A DNA stretch of 64,000 nt, from positions 32,514,815 to 32,578,814 of the forward strand of contig OX291543.1 in NCBI GenBank assembly GCA_946406115.1, read 5' to 3'. Under the pieces are notes generated by a model. It was not told where the DNA came from. It ran no database searches and worked only from the letters and a program-made list of their open reading frames with translations. This document shows, in pieces, positions 1 to 11,230 of this stretch (positions are counted from its first letter, which is position 1; the number at the start of each line of letters is the position of its first letter). A program made the translations under genes and the position numbers. The DNA is from Apoda limacodes. Its lineage: Eukaryota; Arthropoda; Insecta; Lepidoptera; Limacodidae.

Positions 1-1520
1 AAATCGCATTGTTTAAGTAATGTTGATTGGGTAAGGTTAGAGTTTTCTTGTGAACAAGTAGATGCAGAGGGACCAATTCAATTTTTATACAGACAATAAT
101 CCATAAACTTAAACAATATTGATTTTTCCATAGTATACAAACTGCCTATGGCATTTTGTAAAACGACGAATTATAAAAGGCTTTGTTAAAGGCTAAATTT
201 AATGAGTACTTAGTAATATCTAAAATACCAAATGAAACTTTTTTCTTCATTGAAAAATTAATCTTATCCACCAACGAAAAACATGATTTGTTTTACTACC
301 CGACTTTCGAAGGAGGGTTGTGTTTTTATACTACTTATGTATGTATGTCTAATTCTTTGTCACATTTGCAGCATAAAGGACTTGCTAAATTTTTGATATA
401 TGAGTTGTCGTAGCAGTCGATTAAATATTTTTTAATACATTATACTTGTTTTCAGAATCACTACAACCAGTCTTGCGGAACTTTAGTTAAAATAAAAGCA
501 GAAAAATGTTTTAATATTCATAAAAATAAAAGAATTAAAAAATAATCTGGTCTTTTTTCACTACAATATCATTTACGTTACCTAAATTAAGAATACTGTC
601 GAGAATTTGTAAAAATACTTAATTTGTATTTCTTATGGTCTTATTCCCAGGGCTAAAAATTGGCTGGCTACATACCCACACTATTGGGCAGCTTCTTTTT
701 ACCAACCACTTCAGTCCGGCGTGACAGCTAATAAGAGTTGTGGCGATCACAACACTGCTTTTAAAAGATTGTTTTTACAAAGTGAAAATAAAAAATATCA
801 AGTGGGGATGCTAGCGGACATTAGAATGGACTTGTAGAGCCATCTATAGACCGTTTCAATTAAGTTGATTTTGTTAAAAGCGCCATCTATATCTAGGGGA
901 CAGGGAAGTTTTTCAAGAAGCTAAAGGCATTAGAGTTGCATCTATTCCCTTATGTAGTGTATATATCTATGCCCTGTACCGCCAAGCGCCGCGCGTAATT
1001 TACTAAGTATGTAATCAGAATTTTATAATTTAATTTTTATTAATGTTACATGGTTCATAAACTATCGGGTCTTTCAATAGGGACATAACTATTCCGCATC
1101 TTCGTGTGAACGCACCTTAAAACATTTTTGACAATCTGTCAAAGTCAAAACTCTAGTGAAAGTCAACATTTTAATCATGGTAAAATTCACGAACGAGCAA
1201 CGATTACAAATTAAATTTGAGCTGAATTTCTCAACTATTAAGTCTTTTATTAAGAAATGAAATTGTTATGTCCTTAATGAATGACCCGTTATTTAATACC
1301 TATTTTAGACAAGTACTAACGTCATCTAATTAAGAACAGCCAGCTGGCAGTGGGGACACTGGGCTCTAACAAAAATTAGCATTTTAAAGCTTAATATTTC
1401 GAAAAATGGTTTTCACAAACCCCCAATATTTTTAAACGAGCTATCCAACGACACTCCACGCTAAACAAGAAAAAAAACACTTTACGTGTAGGGGAGGTAG
1501 ACTAAAAAAAATTTTTTAAT
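1..1520. other. AT-rich stretch, no gene seen
   Basis: I see no convincing gene here. The short open frame at 183-413 is low in complexity, has no recognisable motif and no splice or promoter context. The stretch from about 820 to 1000 resembles decayed dispersed repeat sequence but I could not set its ends. Confidence 0.5.
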
Positions 1521-1524
1521 TTTA

Positions 1525-1690
1525 TTTTACCACTTTGTCGGCCTAATTCATATGTATATATCCATGCCAAATTACAGCTTTCTATTTCTAATGGTCACTG
1601 AGCTAAGCCGTAGACAGACAGACAGACAGACGGACAGATGGACACGGTAAAAACTATAAGGGTTCGTTGCTGATTAGGGAACCCTAGAAA
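1525..1690 (+). repeat. Dispersed repeat with GACA microsatellite
   Basis: The block runs through a (GACA)n tract at about 1613-1640 and ends with an 'AACTATAAGGGTTCGTT...GGGAACCCTAGAA'-like tail. The same layout (GACA/GACGGACA tract followed by a GGGTTC tail) recurs in decayed form near 2535-2610 and 38780-38815, so it is a dispersed family rather than a unique microsatellite. The type of element is not clear from the sequence. Confidence 0.5.
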
Positions 1691-1724
1691 AATACCATTT
1701 ATTTACTAATAAGTAAAATAAGTT

Positions 1725-1885
1725 CAGTAAGCAGTGAGCTTCGTGGAATTTGCCTATCGCCATACCGGGTTCCCAGGGCCTCCGTTAGTATCTCCATACA
1801 CCTTCCTTCAGTTAGGAGGTTCTCTAGTATCATCAGTGCATCACCTCGAAGGGCAAGAGTCCAGGCCATCAAAGCGTAACCTACG
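1725..1885 (-). pseudogene. gag-like retroelement relic
   Basis: On the minus strand one frame is open for about 50 codons and reads like the middle of a retrotransposon gag: a 'WTLALRGDALMILENLL' helix followed by 'ILTEALGTRYGDRQI'. This resembles the 'L.G.A..vL..L......L...L..RYGD' pattern of insect gag proteins. No start, zinc knuckle or protease is present nearby. It lies just past the polyadenylation signal of the minus-strand gene at 2173-6644. It could instead be a chance open frame. Confidence 0.35.
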
Positions 1886-1928
1886 ACTTTTTGCTAACAG
1901 GTAAAAAAAAGGCTGTATTTTTAAAAAT

Positions 1929-1934
1929 TTTATT
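1929..1934 (-). terminator. Polyadenylation signal AATAAA of the 2173-6644 gene
   Basis: AATAAA on the minus strand lies about 240 bases past the stop codon at 2173 and is the first canonical hexamer I find downstream of it. The implied 3' UTR is roughly 260 bases. Confidence 0.45.
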
Positions 1935-2172
1935 TTCCCATAGAGCCTTCTGTATTCTAAACTACAAGTTTTTTCTAATGATTCAGTTACAAAAATGTGT
2001 TTACTAAAATATACTACTTAAATATAGATTATATAATTCAGTTAAACATTTTTACGTAAATATAAAATATCAAGCTAAATAACGCATTGCGGTCCCATGA
2101 TGTCTTACTTCATTCAAATCCCAAAGAGGTTGAAGTTCTGTTCCCAATGTTTCATTTTCTTTATCCTCGTGT

Positions 2173-5100
2173 TTACGTTCCAGCTGAGAGCTGAACTACT
2201 TTGTCATTAAGTTCCAGCACCTCAGAGATGTAGTCTTCGTCTGCCATTATTTTGGCGAGCTTCTTTAGCAGTGATAACAGCTCACCATCACGCAGCTGCA
2301 GCTGATCATTGCACTGTTCGACTTCATCTACTACTTCATCAGGTATCTATTAAAACAAAATAGAGCCATTGTTAATTATTGAACATAATGTTACTATCCG
2401 TAAAAGGCAATAAAAAAAAATATGTATGTCAAATTATGGAAGGAAGAAGACAATGATAAATTTCTGATTCACTGTTATACACAGGCCTTTCCCAATAAAC
2501 ACTTCACCCGGCCTTCTACTTTTCCCATCTATCTTTATCGACAGACAGGCAGACTGAAAACGATGTAATCCTTTAAGGGTTCCTTTTTCCTTCTCAGGTA
2601 TAGAACCCTAAGAAGCGTAGTAAGTAAAGAAACAATATTTATATTCTGATATTTAAATAAGACCTTTTATATGTAATAGTCAAAATATTATAATCAAACC
2701 CTATTTTCACTTAGTTCCTTAGAACATTCAAATGATCTAATATTATTTCCGATTTTTACTATAAAAACAGGTTGTGACACTTTGTGCTTTTATGTATTCC
2801 TGGCAAATTCCCGCTTTAGAAATCTTTAGTACCTTTTGCACATCGAGGAACGTCTCAAACTTCAATTTCTTTCTCTGCTTTCCGTTATTGCCATCGAAGA
2901 ACATGGTAAATTCCTGCGCCTTCTTCTTGATAGGGAAGTAAATGCCCGCGGTCAGGCGACCTTTAGGATCCCTTGACAACAGACTCCTGGAAATAAAGAA
3001 TACAAATAATTAAAACACAGAACAACACATTGTCAGCAAAAAGATTAAAAAGATAGATTGTTTCAAATTTAATATGTGGAATTTGGTAACTATGCTGTAA
3101 ATGTTAAATTTAAAGATCAGCAGTCCTTAATTTCCACTGCATAGATATACGCTTCCCACTTAGATTTCCATAACAAACGGGTCGAAGCTGCTTCTAACCA
3201 GCTACTTTCTGACTTAAATTTGACAGTAGATTATATGTAAGTTATCTATTACGAATCCGAAATTTGGGTCAATAGAATTTTTAATAAAGTGGACTTTTAA
3301 TGCTTTTAATTCTCACAAAATTCCCCCATGCCCCACCTCTTGTTACTTATTTCCAACGAACGATGCTTTTGCCATTGAAAAATAAAAGTACGTTTTAAGG
3401 ATTATCTTGTTAATTTGTCTACCAGTTACTTATGTATAGGGTTTCCATAATTTTTGGGAACTAATACGGGACGTTCAAGGTGATATCTCTCGAGATTATC
3501 CATAAGTTTAAAAAAAACTATATTTTGGTACCATTTAAATGTTTTTTTTTGTTTAAGATTTAATAAAGTTCTTTATTAAATTAACGATTTGCGAAAGTCA
3601 TGTTGCTACATACGCGTATTTTAACGAAAAACGGATCAGAAAAGCAATACGGGACAAGGCTCTCAAATAAGGTGACAGTCCCGTATATACGGGACGTATG
3701 GCAACCCTACCTATGTAGTTAGTTAGTTTTACATACATAGCTTTACTATATACTTTAATATCATTAAAGTAAAACTATACGTAAAATATTGCTTACCTTA
3801 AGTCCCAGATAAGGTTTCTCTTCTCCGTGACTGCGATGGCACTGAGATAAGGTTTAGCAACGTAGATCAGAGAGAGTCGTTCCTTCACCTTGTCGCCCCT
3901 GGTCTCCCGCTCGTGCCACTCCACGTAGTTGCTGTTCAGGAGGTTGAACTGGTAGTTGTACTCCTTGCGACAGTGCGGCTCGTCACTTTGGGTGAACCAG
4001 CCTGAAGAATAAAATACCCTATCAGCATATGATTGATTCCTAAGAAGTGGATGGTTTGATTGTTTTACAAATTGCAAGATAAAAACCAAGCTTCCATCGA
4101 GTATTGTGAAAAGTTAATGGTAACTTGATGGTAATAGGTTAACATGTAAAATCTCTTACCAGTATGTGGATAGCAACGATCAAGCATGACGGTGACCACT
4201 CTAGCAACGTGGTAGCCTAAGTCCGATAAAAACATTCCAGGTCTTCCATCGATCTTAACAGCTATCGCCATCATAACGTGATCCTTTTCAGTCTCTATCA
4301 GGAATCCCTGTGGTCCAGGAAACGAGGTGGTGTAATCGTCCAAGTCTTGAATATTTTCGTCACAAGAGACCAACTTCATCGACTTAGTTATTCCGGGGAA
4401 GTCCTTCTCTAAGACCTTCAGACGTTTCATGACTTCCATTCCCAAGCCGACGCATGTATGTTTATGGGCACGAATTGGTGGATTGTACTTGGGGAAGAAT
4501 TCTTGAAGTGTCTGATCAGGGGCTGCCATGTAGGCGTCATAAAGCGACATGAAGTTGTTTACTGAATCATAGTTTTCTGATGCTACAAGACGGCTCAACA
4601 GCGCCTCGGACTTTGCAACAAGATCCTCGTACTGGTGTAGGGTGAGGTGCAAAGCCGGGCGCGGGCCCCCCCAGCGCGGTGGCGGCAGGGGGTGGTCAGC
4701 CGGCCATTGTAGGCCGGGAGGTTTTTGGGCCGCAGAGCCGAGTCAGCTCAACCACTCGGCTCCCCAACGGCCCACTACGCGGCGCATGAGGCGCTCCTCG
4801 CTCGAGGTGGACGGCATGTTCTCAGCGGGACCTGGTACTCCAGCGACCCCAGTGGCTCCCACGCCAGATGGCGCATCCAGAGACCACTGTAGGCCCTTAC
4901 TTAACGGTTTTATATTTAACATTTCTGAAAACAAAAAGATGATATTTTAGTTCAGGTATCACTACTTTTACATCTTGCCCTACTAGTATTAATATGAAAA
5001 ATTAAAAGTTTCTATGTTAGTAAGTTTGTTTCTTAATCACGCACAGAGTTATCGTAGTTAAAAGGACGGAGAAGGACATAGCCTTCTTTGTATCCCGGAA

Positions 5101-6644
5101 GATTTACATAGTTCTTGCGGGAATAAATATAGCTAAATTCTACTTCCTTCAGTGAACACATATAGTTTGCTATAGCAAACTTCTTTGATAAAATCAAGGA
5201 GTTGTTATAGGAATCTGTATCTTTACCAAATCCTATTAATTATGACTAAGTGCGCTTGAAATTTTCTTCGTCTTTAAATAGCTATATGAATGACGTCATC
5301 GTATATTCAAGATTTATTTATAAGTTACGTAGATCTCTACACGTTGAGTTATGACGCATGTCGTTCAATTAGAGTTATTCTCACGAGCATTTTTCTAAAC
5401 ATTAAGATTTTCGACCACTTCATAAGAAGCAGTTACACGGGCAGTTAAAATTGCTCTATCTTGGGCTATTATCTATAATACAGTTACGGCACTCACGGCA
5501 ATTGCAAGTAATTTTTTTATTAAGGTACCAAACGAGTTAGGTTTGCAAGAATTTGATTAATTTTGTTACAGTTCTGCAAACACATTTTGACATGAAAAAA
5601 AATATGTTATTGTTTAAACCTTAATTAAGTGGATTTTCTAATATTATAATGATTTGGAATTTGCTAATTTCATAAATATTTCAATTTTATATAGACAAAA
5701 AATCGAGAAATTCTAGATTTTTAACGTGTGGTCACGCCTATCGTACGTGGAACTGCGTCTCTTTGTATGCTTCAATATTGTATATGTCTATGTACACTAG
5801 TCGTAACGGCACGCTCTTGCTAGGGTATGCCATAGCCTTAAGTGCGATGCCAACATTTAGTGATTGTGTTAGAAATGCCATCACACCATACCGAGCGATA
5901 TGGAGACATTCGAAAAAAATTTTTTTAAATAATTGCTTCACTAACTCCGGCAACTGTTTGACTGCCCAGCAATTATTGCTCGCAAAAAAATCTCGTATAA
6001 ACACTCTGTTAGATTCCATATCTTAGTAACTCCCTAACCAATTATTGCCTACCTATCTAATTTCATAAAGTTAAGATCAATGATACTCAAGTTATCGTGG
6101 CACTAACATAGGCACAGAACATAACACATGTCATACAAACATGGACATATCTACAAACTCCCATTCGTCTCCCTGTCGACAAGAACTCTTAAACGAACCA
6201 AGTCATCACAGACAGACAGAAAATAACTTCTAGTTAATTTGTGGGAAACATATTATTTACATAAAATGTTGATGTATAGAAACAGGATACTTTGTGACGC
6301 AGTCAGTTAGTTGCTAAGTCTGATGCAATCATAATTTAACATAAATATTCGACTTTACACAAATTAGTTACTAATTAAAAAAGGTATTAAAAAATAACCA
6401 ATATCTCCAAATAGGTATATTACGAGATTCAATACATGTGTTGTTTCCATCTGCGCCGTTCGAAAATGGAACGTAGAAAGAAGCACGTATCTAATTCCGA
6501 ATTCAATATTGAATTCAACAAAGATTAGAATTGATTACTGACATCAATAAAATTTAAAGCGTTATACACTAATGACGCACTTTTAATCAGATAAAAAGGT
6601 TTGCAAAAAAAAAAAGAATATATAATTAGACAGTACGTACCCAT
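2173..6644 (-). CDS. Six-exon conserved insect protein with a NAT/transglutaminase-like Cys-His-Asp pattern
   Basis: Coding exons on the minus strand are 6641-6644 (ATG G), 4779-4924, 4160-4631, 3797-4001, 2833-2986 and 2173-2346. All junctions are GT-AG, every phase matches, and the sum is 1155 nt, or 384 residues plus TAA. The first exon gives only the start codon plus one base; the acceptor 'TTTTGTTTTCAG' restores the frame. Residues 1-50 are a Gly/Pro/Ser-rich linker. The conserved part begins 'YEDLVAKSEALL' at 51. Cys110 (in HTCVGLGMEV), His168 (in DHVMMAI) and Asp187 (in FLSDLGYH) are placed like the Cys-His-Asp triad of arylamine N-acetyltransferases: a His-starting strand, a short turn 'IDGRPG', then an Asp strand. 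The C-terminus is acidic and helical. There is no signal peptide or membrane segment. I do not recognise a named orthologue, and the enzymatic role is inference. The least certain junction is the donor at 2832 (AAG|GTACTA); without it the frame runs on to a stop at 2743. Confidence 0.75.
4980..5240 (+). repeat. Decayed Helitron-like repeat in intron 1
   Basis: The block begins 'CTAGTATTAATATGAAA' and contains the family's 'ATCCCGGAA..TT', 'GCGGGAATAAATATAGCTAAATT' and 'TTTGCTATAGCAAACTTC' sections. These also occur in the better copies at 45023-45327 and 38990-39204. The 3' CTAGT end is missing. Confidence 0.45.
5241..6640. other. Remainder of intron 1 of the minus-strand gene
   Basis: AT-rich intronic sequence. 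Two overlapping open frames, one on each strand between 5738 and 6026, mirror each other and show no domain. A perfect palindromic TGACGTCA lies at 5291-5298. No gene, RNA or clear mobile element was recognised. Confidence 0.5.
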
Positions 6645-6716
6645 TATGCTGGCTGTCAGCCGATCTGAAAATCCGAAGATGTCCCTCTGGAAGAACTGTC
6701 TTTCTACACTTCTAGA

Positions 6717-6756
6717 ATAAAACTGGTTTCAGTAGAGTTCAACCGTCTATATAAAC
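6717..6756 (-). promoter_or_regulatory. Core promoter (TATA + Inr) of the 2173-6644 gene
   Basis: On the minus strand 'TTTATATAG' (6748-6756) lies about 32 bases before an initiator-like 'CCAGTT' with its A at 6724. The start codon follows some 80 bases later at 6644, at the edge of exon 1. Spacing and order fit an insect TATA/Inr promoter, and this independently supports the tiny first coding exon. Confidence 0.55.
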
Positions 6757-7015
6757 CTCCCATTCAGTCGCCCCCTTCCCCCGTAATATCCGCACCCCTT
6801 AAATGCGTCATTCAATGTAAAATTGCTTCTCGAACGTCATTGCTCTAAATGTGTGGTTAGTTTGTTTACACTATAATAACACTGATTTGTGAAAGTGTGT
6901 GTGTGAATTTCTTTGCGTGTGTAGAGGTCGCGTCAAAACAAAACGCACACATTGACTAGATGTGCTAGTTATTCTCGGTACCTACCGTGCACGTTCACAC
7001 GCTGTTTCTGCTCGC

Positions 7016-7035
7016 GGGCACGTGGGCACGTGGGG
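7016..7035. promoter_or_regulatory. Twin CACGTG E-boxes upstream of the minus-strand promoter
   Basis: Two perfect CACGTG palindromes stand in tandem ('GGGCACGTGGGCACGTGGGG') about 295 bases upstream of the proposed transcription start at 6724. CACGTG is the bHLH E-box bound by Myc/Max, MITF or CLOCK/CYCLE type factors. A regulatory role is inference from position and repetition. Confidence 0.3.
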
Positions 7036-7064
7036 AAAAGCCCGTCAATAATTTTATTGAATAC

Positions 7065-7495
7065 TAACTTCTGCCAGCGGCTTCGCCCGCGCTAAATTTC
7101 GTTATTGGCGTAGGTTCTTACGGCAGCTCCTCAATTGTAGAAAAAAAACAAACTCATCAAATATTTCCTGCTCAATGGCATAATACATTCGTGTCTGTGA
7201 AACCATCGAAATACCCAACCCAATCTGTCAAGCCGTTTAAAAGTTATGTGAAAAAGATAAGTACGGAAGGACAATTCTTACTACCCGTTGTCATATTACC
7301 CGTTTTCCCGTAGGAATGATGATTGATTGATGATTGATGATTTTCCCGCGGTAAAAAGTAGCCTATGTTTATCAGGAATAATTTCGGCTTCTAATGGAAT
7401 TTTTTTTTTTAAATCGGTCCAGTAGTTTCGGAGCCTATTTAACACAAACATACTTACATACAAATCTTTCCTCTTTATAATATAAGTATAGATAT
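7065..7495 (-). repeat. Helitron-like dispersed repeat
   Basis: The left end 'TGCCAGCGGCTTCGCCCGCG' is the GC-rich hairpin end of the family in reverse orientation. The right end 'TTTATAATATAAGTATAG' matches its AT-rich 5' end. The middle carries 'CGGTCCAGTAGTTTCGGAGC', typical of this lepidopteran repeat. It is about 430 bp with a small internal insertion. Confidence 0.55.
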
Positions 7496-7559
7496 AGATT
7501 ATAGGAAAGTAAGAAAACGTTTGTATATCTAAGACATGCACGTATTAAGTCACGAATTT

Positions 7560-8215
7560 TATTGTTTTTAGGGTTTTTTCTCATGAACGCGTGAAAGTAT
7601 CAAGTTAAAATTAATACCTATCAAGTACTAAGGTCTAAGACGGTGCCTTGAAGCTGTAAAAAAATCAAGTTTCTAAGTCAATGCCAAAAAAATACGGTAA
7701 TTTTTGTCGCATATTTTGACATTCACAAATAAATCAAAACCTATGAGGTGCCTACTTCCCGTTGTCCTAGAATTATGAAATTTTACACGAAGCAAGATCT
7801 TACATCACAAATATAGGAAAAAATCCCACATTCGTCAATTTGTAAATTTATAACACACATAAAAAAAAAAGTTTGTCTCTCTGTCTAGACCCTTTTACAC
7901 AAGAACACGTGGAGGTATCAAGTTGAAATTAGTATGAAATATTAAAGTCTAAGTTCACTTAAAGTTGTAAAAAAATCAAGTTTCTAAGTCAATGCAATAA
8001 CAAAATATGCTCAAAATACGGTTTTTTTTGTCGCATATTGTGTCACAAATAAATTAAAACCTGCAGGGTACTTCCCGTTAACCTAGAATCTTGAAATTTG
8101 AAAATATCCAAAAACTCATCATAAGCATGTGACACTTGATCTACAACTACTACTACTCTACGGAACCCTCGCTCGGGCGCTAGCCAGACTCGCACTTGGT
8201 CGGTTTTTTTTATCG
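7560..8215 (+). repeat. Dispersed repeat, two partial copies in tandem
   Basis: Two copies of one unit follow each other. 'AAAAATCAAGTTTCTAAGTC' and 'TTTTTGTCGCATATT' occur at about 7660-7720 and again at 7968-8040. 'CACAAATAAATTAAAACCT' and 'CTTCCCGTT' follow each time. The end at 8155-8210 ('CTCGGGCGCTAGCCAGACTC', then GGTCGGTTTTTTTT) matches a common lepidopteran repeat end. A relative lies at 53960-54280. I see no coding capacity. Confidence 0.5.
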
Positions 8216-8526
8216 ATTCGTATTTATAGAATTTGCAATACACATACGCTACAGTCTTGATTGTTAGTTATGTAGGACACTTATTGTTATTAGGTATACC
8301 TTTACCTACCTAAGATTTCTTGGCGAGGTCAAGCTGTGTGAGTATAAAGATATTTAGATTGGTAATAATGAATAATCAATAAACAGATATCTATGTTTAC
8401 GAGGTAGCTAGTTAGAAGGTTATGTGAAGTAGGTCTTCATATCGAGGGCGCTCTCGTTACAAAATTTCAAATCAGAAAACACTGCTGAAGTAAACATCCT
8501 GGTTTTCTAACGTAAAGAAGAGGAAC

Positions 8527-10671
8527 CTAGGAACCAATATAAATGAATTCATGCGAGGAAATGAAAATTCCATCCACTGAAATTCAAGATGGCGGACCTT
8601 TTCCAAAATGGCGGCTGATTTTTTTAAAAATGTAAAGACTCAAACGGGCTGCACCAATTTTATTGATTGGGGTGTCAATCACTTTGTATTGACAGTTTAA
8701 GAGATTAAAGATGCTGCCGACTATTCAGAAAATTGTGAACTGCCTTATTATTTTTTTACCAACTAAATAATATATTATATGAACACATATTTTTAATTTA
8801 AGTAAAACCTGATACTGATATATACAAAATTAAAAAAAATGCTCGCCAATCCGTTTGGTAGCTTTTGAACTATAAAATTTACAAAAGAGCGCTTGTTTTT
8901 GAAAGCCGTCACTGCACGTGATGTGGTCCATCATAAAATCAAAACAAATGCACCGATTTCATAATTTACATTAACAAACATATAGCTATTATGATGTAGG
9001 CGTGTGCTAAGAAAGGATTTTCCAAAACTCACCCCCTAAAGGGTTGAAATGGAGGTTCAAAGTTTGTATGGAGCACCAAGATCGCGAGGTTAATCTATTA
9101 ATTAATCTATTAGTTAATTAGTTTTTGGTAGTTAATTATTTATTATTTTTGAGAGAGAGAAAGATAGAGATAATCAAAAACCAGGGCAACGCCCCATAAA
9201 TGGCTAGCTTACTATATAACACGGAGCGCGTATTTATTTGTGGTAGCGAATACTTTCTTGTATACTAAGTTGACTAACAAATGTACTGTTTGTGGATAAA
9301 ATTGTTAGCAAGCTATTTTTTCCAGCATAGCCATGATTTCTTCATGAAGACTTTGTAGCGGCTGCGATATTTCTTTAAAAGCTGGTGTGACTTCAGGATG
9401 TGACAGCCACATTTTAAAGCAAGACTTCTTTCCTTTTTTATGGTAATAAGAAGTAGCACCCTGTAAAGGCGTGAAATCCTCAGTTCAACGACGGGCTGTA
9501 AGAATTGTCAACGATCCCGAACTCACTCGCCGCCGTATCGAGCCCTTAAGTCTGAGGAGAGACTTTGCCTCCCTGTCTGTGTTCCACCGCTTGTACAATG
9601 GAATGTGTTCAGAGCAATTGTTTGAAATGATGCCCAGGGCTATTTTCTACCATCGCACTGCTCGCCATCGGCAGGAAATTCATTCTTACACTTTAGAAAC
9701 GAAATGGTCGCGTACAGTGCGGTTTCAGAAAAGTTTCCCCCTCGCGAACTCTAGGGTTGTGGAATGAGCTTCCTGCTATGGTTTTCTCTAAGGATTACAG
9801 TATGGGGTTACTGGATTCAAGAAAGAAGTTATTGGATTTTTAAGGGTCGGCAACGTCCAAGTGATACCTTTGGAGTTGCAAGCGTCGATAGGCCACGGTG
9901 ACCGCTTACCATCTGGCGGACCGTGTAGGCTGGTTTGCCACCTTAGTGGTATTAAAAAAAAATGCGCTGCACGTGTCGGCGGGTGGGTCTACCCTGCGCA
10001 TTGCAATTTTTGAACATAACATTCTAAAACAAATTTTTTTACTTACTATTTATAGATTATATCAGGTATATTTTTTTTCTGATTTTATATGAATTTTCTT
10101 TTTAGTTCAAACACATCGGACGAAAAATTAATAATGCAACTCGAACTTAGCCGGTTCCCCAGTTAAGTAAATTATTGAAATCGGTGCATTCGTTTCGATG
10201 TATGATGCACCATAGATGCACCACATCACGTGCAATAACGGCTACCAAAACCACGCGCATGTTTTGGTAATTCTATAAATAGTTCAAAAACTACTCGACG
10301 AATTGTCGAGCACTTTTCTATTTCGTAAATAATATTATGAGGTTTTATTTTAATTAAAAATATGTCTTCATATATTAGTATATTTAGTTGTTATTGTCAT
10401 TAGAACGAAAAAAATAATTAGAAACTTTTAAAATTTTCTTAATATTCGGCCGCCATCTTTAATATCTTAAACTGTATTTTTTCTTTTGATTACAGGTGGA
10501 TATATATACGAATTGATGAACATCACCCTTATCACTAAAATTGGTGCAGCCGTTTTGAGTCTATAGAAATTTAAAATTATTCAGCCGCCATTTTGAAAAA
10601 TGTCCACCATCTTGAATTCAGTGGATGGAATTTTCATTTCCTCGGAAGAAATCATTCATATTGGTCCCTAG
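8527..10671. mobile_element. DNA element with ~450-510 bp terminal inverted repeats
   Basis: The sequence from 8527 reappears inverted up to 10671. The arms begin 'CTAGGAACCAATAT' and 'CTAGGGACCAATAT' and share 'CGAGGAAATGAAAATTCCAT', 'CAAAATGGCGGCTGA', 'CGGCTGCACCAATTTTA' and 'GCACGTGATGTGGT' in the same order. The left arm ends near 8977 and the right arm starts near 10161. The arms have clearly diverged, with substitutions and indels, so the insertion is old. The central 1.2 kb holds a LINE 3' fragment (9455-9965) and AT-rich DNA. No transposase frame is present, so it looks non-autonomous or deleted. A target duplication could not be defined. Confidence 0.75.
9455..9965 (+). pseudogene. 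CR1/Jockey-group LINE 3' end (RT C-terminus and tail)
   Basis: The frame from 9474 reads as the C-terminus of a non-LTR reverse transcriptase ('RRAVRIVNDPELTRRRIEPL', 'RRDFASLSVFHRLYNG', 'FYHRTARHRQEIH'). It stops at about 9764 where the consensus continues as 'NELPAMVFS' in another frame. The 3' UTR has the family's signature: 'GGTCGGCAACG', 'GACCGCTTACCATC', 'GGCGGACCGT', 'TTTGCCACCTTAGTGGTATT', then A(n). Severely 5'-truncated and frameshifted. Further copies of this tail lie at 25935, 31078(-), 37767(-), 49029(-) and 49575. Confidence 0.75.
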
Positions 10672-10914
10672 TATCACTGAGTAAAGCGGCTTGTTTTCTG
10701 CATAAAATGCAGTTTAATTTTGCTAAGATATTGAGATTATGATTTTGAGTATTTTAACAGTATATACCAGTTTAGTCCTACCGCGCCATAGGTAAAGAGC
10801 GGTCATGATACGCGGGGACAGTAGCTGTGTACGTCATATGCACATGAGATAAAATATTCAAAGATAGATCTCCATCTTATTTAATAAGCATAGTATACTG
10901 ATTTATTCCTATCA

Positions 10915-11230
10915 AGGGGAAACGCCGCAAATTTTTTCATACAATATGAATTTTGGCATAATCTCCGAATTTCCCTAAATTTTACTTTACATTTTGATTT
11001 GAAATTTTTGGTTTCATGAGATTCTGATAAGCCATTACTTTTTTTAATTTTTGCAAAAGTGTCGGAATTTCTTGTATGGAGCAACTTAAAAATACAATAA
11101 AAATGGCTTATCAGAATCTCATAAAACCAAAAACAACGAGCACTTAATTTTTTGTTATTTTTTTTTTAAATCAAAATACAAAGTGTAATTTACGGAACTT
11201 CGAAGATTATGGCAAATCAATCGTGTATGC
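10915..11230. repeat. Imperfect palindrome with ~150-bp arms
   Basis: The left arm has 'AAATTTTTGGTTTCATGAGA' and 'TTCTGATAAGCCATTACTTT' at about 10996-11042. The right arm has 'AATGGCTTATCAGAATCTCA' and 'TAAAACCAAAAAC' at 11103-11136. Symmetry then continues outward ('ACATTTTGATTTGAAA' against 'AAATCAAAATACAAAG'; 'GGCATAATCTCCGAA' against 'TTCGAAGATTATGGC'). The centre is near 11070. It behaves like a foldback MITE without a loop, or an inverted duplication. Confidence 0.55.

Noticed and set aside
183..413. 76-codon frame near the window start
   Set aside because: No ATG in good context, no domain, and no splice partner; AT-rich DNA yields such frames by chance.
4065..4652. 195-codon minus frame as a single-exon gene
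   Set aside because: It needs a non-ATG start and reads into introns at both ends; the supported exon is 4160-4631.
4642..4950. 102-codon plus-strand frame with Arg/Gly/Pro-rich sequence
   Set aside because: Antisense to exon 2 and intron 2 of the minus-strand gene, which has full splice-phase support.
5738..6026. Mirrored frames on both strands
   Set aside because: No motif, intronic position, and symmetric openness suggests chance.
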